This document shows, piece by piece, positions 16,930 through 25,084 of a stretch of 30,450 bases of DNA. How positions within the stretch are numbered: the first letter of the stretch is position 1; the number at the start of each line of letters is the position of its first letter. The notes under the pieces are model-generated. The model made no database searches, was not told the DNA's origin, and saw only the letters and a list, made by a program, of their open reading frames with translations. The translations under genes were made by a program, and so were the position numbers. Source of the stretch: Anaerolineales bacterium (GTDB lineage Bacteria; Chloroflexota; Anaerolineae; Anaerolineales; Villigracilaceae); contig JAFGKO010000159.1 in NCBI GenBank assembly GCA_016928525.1, forward strand, positions 1 to 30,450, given 5' to 3'.

Positions 16930-17091
16930 CTCGATAGAACCTTTCAGCGGTTCGCTGGTGATTTTTATTGCAACTGCACAATTATAAAGGGCAACAGGGA
17001 AACAAGAGGCTCATAACACTGTCAATAAAAAGATATCGCTTCAGCGACCAAGTGAAGGGATTATACAAGAAGTAAAAGAATAGCTGACATA
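16930..17091. promoter_or_regulatory. AT-rich intergenic region with candidate promoter boxes
   Basis: This 162-base gap lies upstream of the membrane protein gene at 14914-16929. On the minus strand there are two TATAAT hexamers, at 17065-17060 and 16986-16981. A TTGACA at about 17024-17019 is too far from the second TATAAT for a standard promoter. Transcription from the second box would leave a leader of about 45 bases. No gene is seen in it. Confidence 0.35.
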
Positions 17092-18603
17092 TTATCTGTC
17101 ACATTTATTTGGGATATTGATGTAATCGTACGGGATATCATACTTAGAAAAATAGGAAACATCATCCAGCATCTCGAAATTCTGGTCAAAATAGTTATTT
17201 AAGATCAACCTGAATGTATTAACCGGAGATATCGTCTTATACAATCCCTGCGACTTTCCGGGCAGGTAGTAGGCATTCAATATGTACATACGATTTTCAA
17301 TCACATCGAAAGGTGCAGGACCATGGTCACCTTGAATAACAATTATGGGCGGGTTATCAGACTCAGCCAATATCGTTCTTACAACATCTGCGATACGTTT
17401 ATTGATAAAAATCACTTGATTCCTGTAGCCGACCACGTAATCAGGAAAGTCCGGTACACTTTGATCAATATAATCAATTTCTTCCCCATTTGGCCCAAAG
17501 ACAAAAGGATGGTGCGGGACAACAAGATGTGCAAATACGAATTTTGGCCCAGGAATATGTTGGGCCACAGTCTTTAGCTGATCAAGCGCAAAGAGTGTCC
17601 GCAACCGATACCATTCTGCCGAGCGATTTTCTGGAGGTTCAAAAAACGAATCCATAAACACACGTCCGGCAGATGTTTGCATGATCATGAGTTCGAAATC
17701 GTTCATTCCCCCAAGAGTTGGGGCAAGGAAGTAATCAGCATCTTCCCATTCAGAGACAGGGAAATTTGTCGCAAACGAGACGGTATTGTAACCAATCGAA
17801 TCTAAAAATTTTCTAACCTCGTTATATTTTCCTAGAGCACGGAGGGGAGCACGATTATCTGTATTTGATGTCAAATTATTGGAAAGCTTGTCCAGATAAT
17901 TCATATTCAGGGATGAAGTCATTGATAGCATAGATTGAGCATAATTGCTCTGACTACACCTGGCAACGTAAAACCCGATTTCTTCAAGTTCATTCAAAAA
18001 GGGCGTGTTGTCATAATCGTAAACATCGCTCAGAACATCATCACGCCCATAAGCATCCAGAATAATATAATAAATATCCGGCGCATATCCCAATGGCAAT
18101 TTTGAATTTGTTTCAATAATGGCTTGCTGTGTTTGGTTACGAGTGTTCGTTTCGCTCCAGATATAAGAAGAAATTTGGAACGTTGGGTAAATGAGCAAAA
18201 AGGCTGCCACCAAATTTAAAGTCGGCACAATTTTTCTGGCATCCCTGGCCTTTTTCCCTACCCACCACAAAGAAAATATTCCCAAACCAGCCCAAACAGG
18301 TACCATCAACCGATGGCGGCCCAGAATGATCCCTCCAAGGTTTATTGCTTTCAAATAATTGTAGACATGACCATAGGTAAAAAACAACAGTAAAAAAAAT
18401 GTGGAGCCTAGAGCCGCTTTGTACCAATCTCTAAATAACAAAAGCAAGGCCAGGAAAAAAAGAAGTGTAGTTAAGGTTGAAACCAATAAAGGTCGCAACA
18501 ACACGTCAGGTTCCACCTCACTGATGTTGAAACCCAATAGAGCTAAAATCGGAAAAATACTGAATAAAAGAAAATACACGGGAAAATTCTTGATGAATTT
18601 CAT
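17092..18603 (-). CDS. membrane-anchored alkaline-phosphatase-superfamily enzyme (sulfatase/phosphoglycerol- or phosphoethanolamine-transferase like)
   Basis: The 503-residue protein has four to five N-terminal membrane helices (8-28, 36-57, 63-82, 100-118 and 127-146) and a large extracytoplasmic catalytic domain. That domain has YYIILDAYGRDD (metal Asp183), a candidate nucleophile in NYAQSMLSMTSSLN (Ser224 or a nearby Ser/Thr), FAHLVVPHHPF (His364/365) and IQGDHGPAP (Asp426-His427). This matches the alkaline phosphatase fold used by sulfatases and by LtaS/EptA-type transferases. No Cys/Ser-x-Pro-x-Arg sulfatase signature is seen, so a transferase or phosphatase is at least as likely. The gene is visibly more AT-rich than its neighbours, which suggests later arrival. 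It overlaps the cytidylyltransferase gene by four bases. Confidence 0.7.
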   Translation of the reverse strand: MKFIKNFPVYFLLFSIFPILALLGFNISEVEPDVLLRPLLVSTLTTLLFFLALLLLFRDWYKAALGSTFFLLLFFTYGHVYNYLKAINLGGIILGRHRLMVPVWAGLGIFSLWWVGKKARDARKIVPTLNLVAAFLLIYPTFQISSYIWSETNTRNQTQQAIIETNSKLPLGYAPDIYYIILDAYGRDDVLSDVYDYDNTPFLNELEEIGFYVARCSQSNYAQSMLSMTSSLNMNYLDKLSNNLTSNTDNRAPLRALGKYNEVRKFLDSIGYNTVSFATNFPVSEWEDADYFLAPTLGGMNDFELMIMQTSAGRVFMDSFFEPPENRSAEWYRLRTLFALDQLKTVAQHIPGPKFVFAHLVVPHHPFVFGPNGEEIDYIDQSVPDFPDYVVGYRNQVIFINKRIADVVRTILAESDNPPIIVIQGDHGPAPFDVIENRMYILNAYYLPGKSQGLYKTISPVNTFRLILNNYFDQNFEMLDDVSYFSKYDIPYDYINIPNKCDR

Positions 18604-19262
18604 TTTTGCCTCATCAGAAAATCGCAGATTGTAAAATCGAACTCTTCGTCGATATCCCAGGCTTCGGCCTGGTCAATTTCGAACAGAATGGGATGCTCAC
18701 CAATGCGATGATGCCGCTTGAGCAGGTTTTGGCGGGTAAAAAGATAGAGGCATGAATTCTCCTCATACACCGGTGGCAGGTCCTGGGTCTGGATGAGAAC
18801 CGAAGGGTTGTGGTTGATGGCCGCTCCATGCTGGTCGTACAGTCGAGTTTGCCAGCGCGTCACAGAGAAGAGCGAGTCCTTTTCGGGATAGGCTGCTAAA
18901 AACGTCTCTATCGCGCGTGAAACCGTTCCGGGACGCAACAGGGGATTGGTGCTGTGCGTCTGCAAATAGAAATCGGCCTGCATCTGTTCGGTGTCGTGCA
19001 GCAGGATGTCGTTCATCGGGACATCGTCGGCGCGCAAGGCTTCGGGACGATTGATGATTATCACCTGCGGGAAGTGCTGGCGTAAATCGTCCATGACCGG
19101 CTCGGAGTCGGTATCCACGACCACCCGCTCGATCTCTGGAACGGCCAGCAGAGTTTCAAGGATGTGATGAAAGAGCGGCTTCCCGGCCAGCGGGCGGTAA
19201 TTTTTACCAGGCACGCGCTGGCTGTGGTGGCGCATAGGGACGAGGGCAACAATTGAGGGCAT
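18600..19262 (-). CDS. acylneuraminate cytidylyltransferase family protein (CMP-sugar synthetase)
   Basis: This 220-residue enzyme should activate a 2-keto-3-deoxy sugar acid (neuraminate-, legionaminate- or Kdo-like) with CTP to form the CMP-sugar. VALVPMRHHSQRVPGKNYRP (5-24) is the CTP-binding loop. It is followed by VVVDTDSEPV, YLQTHSTNPLLRP and LFSVTRWQTRLY, then ENSCLYLFTR and the C-terminal metal-site segment AWDIDEEFDF. The length matches single-domain NeuA/LegF/PtmB proteins. No NeuB-like synthase is encoded in the window, so the sugar is unknown. A weak AGGA lies seven bases before the ATG, and the next gene downstream starts within its stop codon. Confidence 0.88.
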   Translation of the reverse strand: MPSIVALVPMRHHSQRVPGKNYRPLAGKPLFHHILETLLAVPEIERVVVDTDSEPVMDDLRQHFPQVIIINRPEALRADDVPMNDILLHDTEQMQADFYLQTHSTNPLLRPGTVSRAIETFLAAYPEKDSLFSVTRWQTRLYDQHGAAINHNPSVLIQTQDLPPVYEENSCLYLFTRQNLLKRHHRIGEHPILFEIDQAEAWDIDEEFDFTICDFLMRQK

Positions 19263-19283
19263 CTGAAATCCTATGACAGCGGT

Positions 19284-20711
19284 TCAGGGTAAGGACACGC
19301 GCAGATTAATATCATAATAGCTCTGGGCGCATTTGGTGATCCAGAATCCGGTTTTCCCCTGCGGGTCGAAATCCCGGATTCCGCCGACTGGCAAGCCATC
19401 GATGGCGAACACGTCGACTCGCTCCTCCCCATTGGCAATGGCCTCCTGTATAGCAGCTTGTCTAGCATCCCATTCCCGGGTCCTTTGCGCATACACGGGA
19501 ACCTTTTCGGCAGTCACCTTGAGTGAATACAACGGAAAGGCGTACGAGACCAGCAAAAGCACAACCACGAATGTCTCCAGCCATTTGACGGTGAGCATCT
19601 CGCGCAAGGCAAACCCGGTCAGCCAGCCCGCCAGGACAAAGCCAAATACAGCGATGAAACGCGGGATGATGATCGTCCTGTCCGCTGGAAGGCCCCTTTC
19701 CACGTAAGCGCTGGGGGCAAAGGAAGCCGCCACCAGGAAAACGGCCAGAATACCCACCAAAACTGCCAGGAACAGGATTCTTACAGGCTTGTCTGTTTTC
19801 ATCTGTGATGGGAAAAACAGGAACCCGGAAAAGACCGACATCAAAATCAACAGAATGTTCTGGACATCTTTGAGCGACAGGACAAAGAAGGCGTAGGTGA
19901 ACTGGTACAACAACACGATCATTTCAGCCAACCCAGCAGGTTCCCCATAGCGTTCTGCCCGGACCTGTGTGGTTGGCGCAAAGACCAACAAAGCCATCCC
20001 CAACAACGAACCGACCAACGCCACCAACGCCGGGACGAAGGTCTTCACAGCCCAAAGCTTCTTCTGGCGATAACCGATCCCGGCGAGGAGCGTATACAGT
20101 CCCAATGTGGACACCAGCACCGTACAACTGGCTTCGGAAAAGCCGCCGCCGAGCAGCGCCAGGATGAAGATGAATGCGCTCCATATTGGTGCAGGCTTCT
20201 CTCGTTTGCTTTGTTCGGTGATGAACACAAATATCCAGGGGAGGAAGACCAGCGGTGTGGTATAGGTCAGCATACCGGTGCGCCAGTACAGGGACTGGTA
20301 AATGTGCGGTGAAAGGTAGATAGAGAAATATACAATAACAGCAGAAACTAGAACCACAAGCCATCTCGAAAGTCGGCAGCCAGCCATGCCTGCAAGATTA
20401 TAGAAAAGATAAGCCAGCCCTGCCACCCAAAAGATGATCGTCAGGGGCGTCATCAGCTGGGTGCCCAGAGTCCCAAAGGCATACAACAAACCCGCAAAGA
20501 TAGTAACCGAATAGCGGCTAGGAGTGTAGGTCACATTGTAGGCGTAACCAGCGACGGTTTCAAGGAAACCCAGGTTTTTGAAATCGGCGTTGTAGCACCA
20601 ATCATCGGCCCAATCGCGGTTGAAGTAACCCAGGTAGGCGAACAGGCCCACACCTGCCAGGAACAAGACCAGGCCAAGATAAAAAGCAAATTTCTTGAAA
20701 TTGGATGACAT
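19284..20711 (-). CDS. polytopic membrane protein (DUF6056-like, probable GT-C fold)
   Basis: The 475-residue protein has about ten to eleven membrane helices. After the first helix comes NRDWADDWCY, an acidic loop characteristic of a DUF6056-like group found in surface-glycan loci. A 100-residue C-terminal segment after the last helix (KVPVYAQRTREWDAR...) is probably extracytoplasmic. Members are thought to be glycosyltransferases or glycan-modifying proteins, but function is unproven. It lies 21 bases upstream of the cytidylyltransferase gene and probably heads that three-gene unit. The family name is from memory and moderately certain. Confidence 0.55.
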   Translation of the reverse strand: MSSNFKKFAFYLGLVLFLAGVGLFAYLGYFNRDWADDWCYNADFKNLGFLETVAGYAYNVTYTPSRYSVTIFAGLLYAFGTLGTQLMTPLTIIFWVAGLAYLFYNLAGMAGCRLSRWLVVLVSAVIVYFSIYLSPHIYQSLYWRTGMLTYTTPLVFLPWIFVFITEQSKREKPAPIWSAFIFILALLGGGFSEASCTVLVSTLGLYTLLAGIGYRQKKLWAVKTFVPALVALVGSLLGMALLVFAPTTQVRAERYGEPAGLAEMIVLLYQFTYAFFVLSLKDVQNILLILMSVFSGFLFFPSQMKTDKPVRILFLAVLVGILAVFLVAASFAPSAYVERGLPADRTIIIPRFIAVFGFVLAGWLTGFALREMLTVKWLETFVVVLLLVSYAFPLYSLKVTAEKVPVYAQRTREWDARQAAIQEAIANGEERVDVFAIDGLPVGGIRDFDPQGKTGFWITKCAQSYYDINLRVSLP

Positions 20712-20744
20712 TGGAGACTCAATGACAAAATTTACGAACCTGAA

Positions 20745-20838
20745 CCGCCAAGACCGCGAAGGACGCCAAGTTTCTTAATATGCCGCCAAGGTTGCTTGGC
20801 AGCTTCAAAGGCATCTTGGCGACTTGGCTTCTTGGCGG
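20745..20838. repeat. intergenic palindromic repeat (CCGCCAAG type)
   Basis: CCGCCAAG at the left is mirrored by CTTGGCGG at the right. Inner copies (GACGCCAAG, GCCGCCAAGG, CTTGGCAG, CTTGGCGACTTGG) allow nested hairpins. It fills most of the 164-base gap between two minus-strand genes, and no coding signal is seen in it. Confidence 0.75.
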
Positions 20839-20875
20839 CTAGGAAAAATAGAATAAAATCCATAACAAAAAATGA

Positions 20876-21163
20876 TTAATCCTTTTCCACATCATCCTGC
20901 GGCTTGCGGAAACTGTACGCCAGCGCGATGATGGCGATCAGCAGGAAAATGCTGTGGAATTGCTCTAGAAAAGAAATTTCAATAAAGTAGATCAACCCAA
21001 AGATAAATGCCACCAGGATGGCAATCGCCCGCGACCTTTTCGTCACGCGCGGGAGCAGGTAGTTCCTTTGCAGGTTGAAGCGGCGCTGAAATAAATGGGA
21101 CAGCCAGCCAACCAAAGCAAAAGCGCCGACGATAATCAGGATGAGGATGATGGCATCTTTCAT
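20876..21163 (-). CDS. small hypothetical membrane protein
   Basis: A 95-residue protein with three predicted hydrophobic segments: about 4-22, then after the basic stretch QRRFN...TKRSR two more between residues 45 and 83. It has a charged tail, KPQDDVEKD. No family was recognised. The ATG at 21163 was preferred over a GTG six bases upstream because a perfect TATAAT (21177-21172) lies eight bases before that ATG, matching the leaderless pattern of the region. It lies among large glycan membrane proteins and may be an accessory subunit, but that is only position-based. Confidence 0.6.
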   Translation of the reverse strand: MKDAIILILIIVGAFALVGWLSHLFQRRFNLQRNYLLPRVTKRSRAIAILVAFIFGLIYFIEISFLEQFHSIFLLIAIIALAYSFRKPQDDVEKD

Positions 21164-21171
21164 TTTCACTG

Positions 21172-21177
21172 ATTATA
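21172..21177 (-). promoter_or_regulatory. -10 box of the small membrane protein gene, probable leaderless promoter
   Basis: A perfect TATAAT on the minus strand is followed by eight bases and then the ATG at 21163. No Shine-Dalgarno sequence and no clear -35 are seen. Confidence 0.45.
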
Positions 21178-21208
21178 CCGAATGGACTTCAAGCCCTACT
21201 CATATTAG

Positions 21209-23110
21209 TTACTTATCAGATGGCGAAATCGACTCAACCAGAAATATACGCTGGTTCTCCGTCTGGATGCGGGTAGCACAGCCGGATAACAGTGCCTGTG
21301 ATGAACTACCAAGCACCTGGCTATCACTGATGACGAAATACTGAAAATATCCATCCAGCAGGTTAATGGTTGGAATGACCCGCATGTCGGTTTGGGAGGA
21401 GGCTGCCAGGGCGTCCAGTTCCTGGTAAAAATCATCGATGTACATTTCGGTGTTGTGATTCAGGAAATCTTCGAAGCAAATTCGCGGGGCCAGACCACAA
21501 AATGTGTTTTCACCTTTAACAAGATCGATGTAAGAGCCAGGCTTGACATCGATGATAAAAGGCCGCTGTTGCGGTGAGCAGACTGGCTCGGTCAAAGCCG
21601 GTCTCGTGCTGGCACGCAGGGTCACAGGAGGCAGGAGAACGGTCAGCACAAGCAGGGAAACGGAACCAAAGCGCAGGGAGAATAATTCATCTATAACGGG
21701 AGCAGGCTCCACGTCGCGGTCAGGGAAGCGGCTGACGCCCACCGCAAGTAGCACGAAAAAGAAGGGCATCGTACTGGCATAAAAGCGCATCCCGCCGTCA
21801 ATGGGAGGCAAGAACGGGATAGACAGGAAAATCCCGATAAATCCGGCCAGAAGCATCGTCGAGACAGCAGAACAGAGCTTGAATACAAGCCGATATAAAC
21901 CCAGCAACAAGATAACGATTGTCAAGCCCCACAGGACCAGGTCCAGCTCATACAGGTGGTCTTTTGTCCCGAACACAAAGATGCTTCCGCTGCCAGGGAG
22001 AAAGAAATCTGTATACGCTTCTGCAACGCCCTTGAAAAAATCGGATGGGGTCGCGAGGAAGGCAGCCCACGCGGCCCGATATACCCTGGAGGGGTCTCGA
22101 GTGCCAAGTTCGTCGATGGCGCTGTGCCAACCAGCCCCGCCGCGAACCTGCCCATAGAGGGTGTAGGCGAAGTTGCTGAAGGATGAACCTTGCGGCACGC
22201 CCACCAGACGCGGATAGACTGTGTTGATAAAGAAGTACCCTCCCACAAGCATGGCGAAGAGGAGGCTGAAAGCGAGTAGCGAAAACCGTTTCGCGCCACG
22301 AAACATCCAACCCGCCCATAAGGCCAGCAGTGGGAAAATGAAAAAAGCTCCCGCGCGCGCGCTGACGGCTACCATCAGAACGCCCAGGCCAAGCAGTAGA
22401 TCAAGCCATTTTCGATTTCGCGCTGCATGCCAGATAAGCGCAAACCCAAAGCAGCCGCCGATAAATCCCAGCGATTCGCTCATCGCGTATCCGGCAATAT
22501 TCTGAAAATAGAAATACATGAAAGTGATGTAGAGCATCCCGGCTAATGCGCCCATGGCATAACGGATCTGACGTGCGGACAGATACAGCCCAATGCCTGC
22601 CAATTGGACCAGTATCGCTAAAACGACTTTCAAATTCTGCCCCGTCAGCAACAACAGGGATGACAAAAAACCGGGGAACAACGGCCTGCCTAACGCCTGG
22701 CCCGCAATCCTGATCGGCAATCCGTTGAGGAGTAAATTGGCCCCCAGGTAATAATTCTTGGCGTCCTTATAGGGCAGCAACCCGCCAATCACAAAATTGT
22801 CCGAGAATCCCGAAGTCCACAGGTACGAGAGCGTCAGCGCAAAAAGCAGCATGGTCAGGCCAAAAGCGGCCAAAACGCTTTGATTTCCCCTTAATCGAAA
22901 AGACAGATAATAGAGCACTGCTACACTGAGAAAAACGACCAGGTCATAGCGATGGAAATATCGCGTAAAGGAATATGGGATTTCGAAAACCAGCACCAGC
23001 CAGAACAACACCACTGGAACAAGCCAGGCCCCAACCCCGCTGATATTCATTCTCTTGCTATCGAGCGCTGCTCTCATACGGTCATTTTCCTCAACGTCAA
23101 AAACGCTCAA
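21209..23110 (-). CDS. large polytopic membrane protein, probable GT-C/GT39-like glycosyltransferase
   Basis: The 633-residue protein has about eleven to thirteen membrane helices over residues 30-500 and a soluble C-terminal part of about 130 residues. The segment YKDAKNYYLGANLLLNG after helix three resembles the DxxxY region of the first loop of GT-C enzymes. A later stretch (AGQALGRPLFPGFLSSLL) is also usual in this class. No precise family was recognised. It overlaps the GT2 gene upstream by four bases, so the two are translated together and probably work on the same glycan. An unusual cysteine-bearing segment (CSPQQRPF...CGLAPRICF) lies in the soluble tail. Confidence 0.6.
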   Translation of the reverse strand: MSVFDVEENDRMRAALDSKRMNISGVGAWLVPVVLFWLVLVFEIPYSFTRYFHRYDLVVFLSVAVLYYLSFRLRGNQSVLAAFGLTMLLFALTLSYLWTSGFSDNFVIGGLLPYKDAKNYYLGANLLLNGLPIRIAGQALGRPLFPGFLSSLLLLTGQNLKVVLAILVQLAGIGLYLSARQIRYAMGALAGMLYITFMYFYFQNIAGYAMSESLGFIGGCFGFALIWHAARNRKWLDLLLGLGVLMVAVSARAGAFFIFPLLALWAGWMFRGAKRFSLLAFSLLFAMLVGGYFFINTVYPRLVGVPQGSSFSNFAYTLYGQVRGGAGWHSAIDELGTRDPSRVYRAAWAAFLATPSDFFKGVAEAYTDFFLPGSGSIFVFGTKDHLYELDLVLWGLTIVILLLGLYRLVFKLCSAVSTMLLAGFIGIFLSIPFLPPIDGGMRFYASTMPFFFVLLAVGVSRFPDRDVEPAPVIDELFSLRFGSVSLLVLTVLLPPVTLRASTRPALTEPVCSPQQRPFIIDVKPGSYIDLVKGENTFCGLAPRICFEDFLNHNTEMYIDDFYQELDALAASSQTDMRVIPTINLLDGYFQYFVISDSQVLGSSSQALLSGCATRIQTENQRIFLVESISPSDK

Positions 23111-24042
23111 CGATTATACCGAATTGGCTCGACATCGCGCTCATGTGATTTCCCCGCACTCCAATGCGGGTAGTAGAACGTCTGGCGCAATTGCTGCGTG
23201 ACCGGACCCGACTGGCGATAACCCTGGTACGTGCCCCAGAACTGGTTGAAGCGAAACCAGAAAACGGACGCAAAGCTCTTCCAAAACACATGCTGGCGCA
23301 CGGCGTGGGACAGGTCGCTCAAGATGTTGGTCAGGGTCAGACGGGTGAAATCGTACACGTTGAAATGCGACTCGGGGAAAATACGCTTGAAGGCCATCGC
23401 TTCACGACGGTAACGGTTGTAGATGCCGCGCGGCGTCTCGTTGTGGATGTGGATGATCTCGGCATGCGCAGCATAGGAAACGGCATAGCCCGCCCCCTGC
23501 GCCCACTTAGCCCAGGCCAGGTCTTCCAGGCCGGTCAGCGTTTCGTCATAGGGATGCGTCTCCCACAAACCGCGCCGGATGGCAGCATTGGCATTGTTGC
23601 AAAATGGGCTGTCTTGCTGTGCTACGTCCGCATCCGGGAACCACTGGCGAAAAATCTGATACTCGGAGAACTTCGACGTCTCCATACCACGCTGTTTGCC
23701 GTAGACCAGCGCTACCTGCTCATCTTCAAACGGACGCAACAGACATTCCAGCCAATCAGGATAGACGGGATAAACGTGCGCGCTGGCGATGACCACCATC
23801 TCGCGCTTCGCCGCCCGGATCCCGAAATTGAGCGAGCGCCCAAACGTAAACTCGGCTGACGGGATTCTCACTACCTGCGCGCCATAGGATTCGGCAATAG
23901 CCACAGTATCGTCAGTGGAGCCGGAATCCACGAGAATGACATCCTCGTCTTTGAGGGTTTGCTGTTGGATGCCTTCCAACAAGCGCGGCAGGTGTTGCGC
24001 TTCGTTATAGGCGCGGATGACGATGGAGCAGTTCATAGTCAT
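23107..24042 (-). CDS. GT2 family glycosyltransferase (rhamnosyltransferase-like)
   Basis: This 311-residue GT-A transferase has CSIVIRAYNEAQHLPRLL (5-22), VILVDSGSTDDTV (35-47, Asp39) and VVIASAHVYPVYPDWLE (83-99), where SAH takes the place of the usual DxD, as in part of this family. GLEDLAWAKWA further on is the typical ED acceptor motif. The tail contains a hydrophobic-aromatic segment ending ...YQGYRQSGPV. It should add a deoxysugar or similar unit to a lipid-linked glycan in the cytoplasm. Both ATG 24042 and ATG 24036 are possible starts. The upstream DNA is entirely a palindromic repeat, and no Shine-Dalgarno sequence is visible. Confidence 0.87.
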   Translation of the reverse strand: MTMNCSIVIRAYNEAQHLPRLLEGIQQQTLKDEDVILVDSGSTDDTVAIAESYGAQVVRIPSAEFTFGRSLNFGIRAAKREMVVIASAHVYPVYPDWLECLLRPFEDEQVALVYGKQRGMETSKFSEYQIFRQWFPDADVAQQDSPFCNNANAAIRRGLWETHPYDETLTGLEDLAWAKWAQGAGYAVSYAAHAEIIHIHNETPRGIYNRYRREAMAFKRIFPESHFNVYDFTRLTLTNILSDLSHAVRQHVFWKSFASVFWFRFNQFWGTYQGYRQSGPVTQQLRQTFYYPHWSAGKSHERDVEPIRYNR

Positions 24043-24045
24043 TTA

Positions 24046-24136
24046 TGTCATTGCGAGCGAACGTAGAGAGCGTGACAATCTCAAGTAACCTGGAGCCATG
24101 AGATTGCCACAGGCGCTTCGCGCCTTCGCAATGACA
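24046..24136. repeat. palindromic repeat (TGTCATTGCGAG type) filling an intergenic gap
   Basis: TGTCATTGCGAGCGAA at the left is mirrored by TTCGCAATGACA at the right, with inner parts GACAATCTCA and TGAGATTGCCAC also mirrored. It fits a common bacterial repeat of the form TCATTGCGAG...GCAATCTCA. It runs from three bases before one start codon to directly against the stop codon of the next gene. Confidence 0.85.
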
Positions 24137-24994
24137 TTACCAATTATCGTCTTTCTCATACCCCAATCTTATCAACAAATTCCCAGCCACGTCTTTGAAA
24201 ATCTTCTTGTGCTCCTCGGTGAAGTGCTTTTTCCATTCTCCGGTCTTCCCCGAGCGAAAAGTCGGGGATTTGCCCGGGTTGATGGAGGTTTCCAGGGATT
24301 CGAGCAGCAGGCCCCGGTCCGCCTGAAGCGGGACGCGTGCCAGGAAATGGTCAATGATGCGGTTCAGAGTCCCGGCGCGGTCGTGGATCAAGTCTTCGAA
24401 ATGGATCTTCATCACGGAGGGCTGGTCCAGCCAGCTCAGATAAGGAGCAAAACGGTCAGCGATGTTCGGGAATTCGATATCAAGTTCGGGCCTTCCCAAC
24501 ATGCTGACCTTGAGCCGCGCGTCGAAATCGGGTAATGATTGGTAGTAAGCGTGGTGGACATGATTCGGCTCCATCTCAGTGACATAGAAGACGTGTGAGA
24601 CTGCCACGTCGCGGGGATCGCGAAAGATGAAGTAGGGCACAAAAGCAGGCGTGCAGACGCGGGTTACAACCTCGGGACGGGCAAAGAGGTGCGCGGAGGC
24701 AACGTCACCCGGGCGCAGGGACTCCAGCCAGCGGAGGGCCTGCTCGGGGGTATGCTTGCGTCCGCTTTCGCCCTCGTATTCGGCGTAAAAGGAATGCAGG
24801 CGGCGGGAGAAGGGCGCGACACGGTTGAATCCCAGCAGGATTTGATCCAGAAGGTGCGTGCCGCTCTTTGGAAAGGAAATCCCGAGCAGGACCGGCCAAC
24901 CATTTTCAGGCGCGGGCAGGGAGGCGAAGCGAGCGCGCTGGGCCAATTTCTCGGTCAGGTAAACAAGGCGGCGGAGGGAGGCTTTTAGGGGCAT
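24137..24994 (-). CDS. sulfotransferase domain protein (third of three)
   Basis: The 285-residue protein has the 5'-phosphosulfate loop ISFPKSGTHLLDQIL (39-53), VASAHLF (98-104, His102) and the 3'-phosphate segment IFRDPRDVAVSHVFY, with Arg125 and Ser133. These are the classic Sulfotransfer_1 motifs using PAPS. SGTHLLD resembles cytosolic-type enzymes more than the other two members here. It heads the long minus-strand glycan block. The ATG at 24994 has an AT-rich -10-like TTAAAT seven bases before it and no Shine-Dalgarno sequence. Carbohydrate is the probable acceptor from context, but small molecules are possible. Confidence 0.85.
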   Translation of the reverse strand: MPLKASLRRLVYLTEKLAQRARFASLPAPENGWPVLLGISFPKSGTHLLDQILLGFNRVAPFSRRLHSFYAEYEGESGRKHTPEQALRWLESLRPGDVASAHLFARPEVVTRVCTPAFVPYFIFRDPRDVAVSHVFYVTEMEPNHVHHAYYQSLPDFDARLKVSMLGRPELDIEFPNIADRFAPYLSWLDQPSVMKIHFEDLIHDRAGTLNRIIDHFLARVPLQADRGLLLESLETSINPGKSPTFRSGKTGEWKKHFTEEHKKIFKDVAGNLLIRLGYEKDDNW

Positions 24995-25084
24995 AAGGAG
25001 TATTTAACCACAGAATTCTCAAGACTGTAAAAATGATATACTCCAAAATGATTGCTGCTACGGTATTCCGGGAAAGGGGCAAAT

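Noticed and set aside
23164..23859. Plus-strand frame of about 230 codons opposite the GT2 gene
   Set aside because: The GT2 protein on the minus strand has full motifs. The plus-strand product is unrecognisable and rich in Arg/Gln/Val, typical of a shadow frame.
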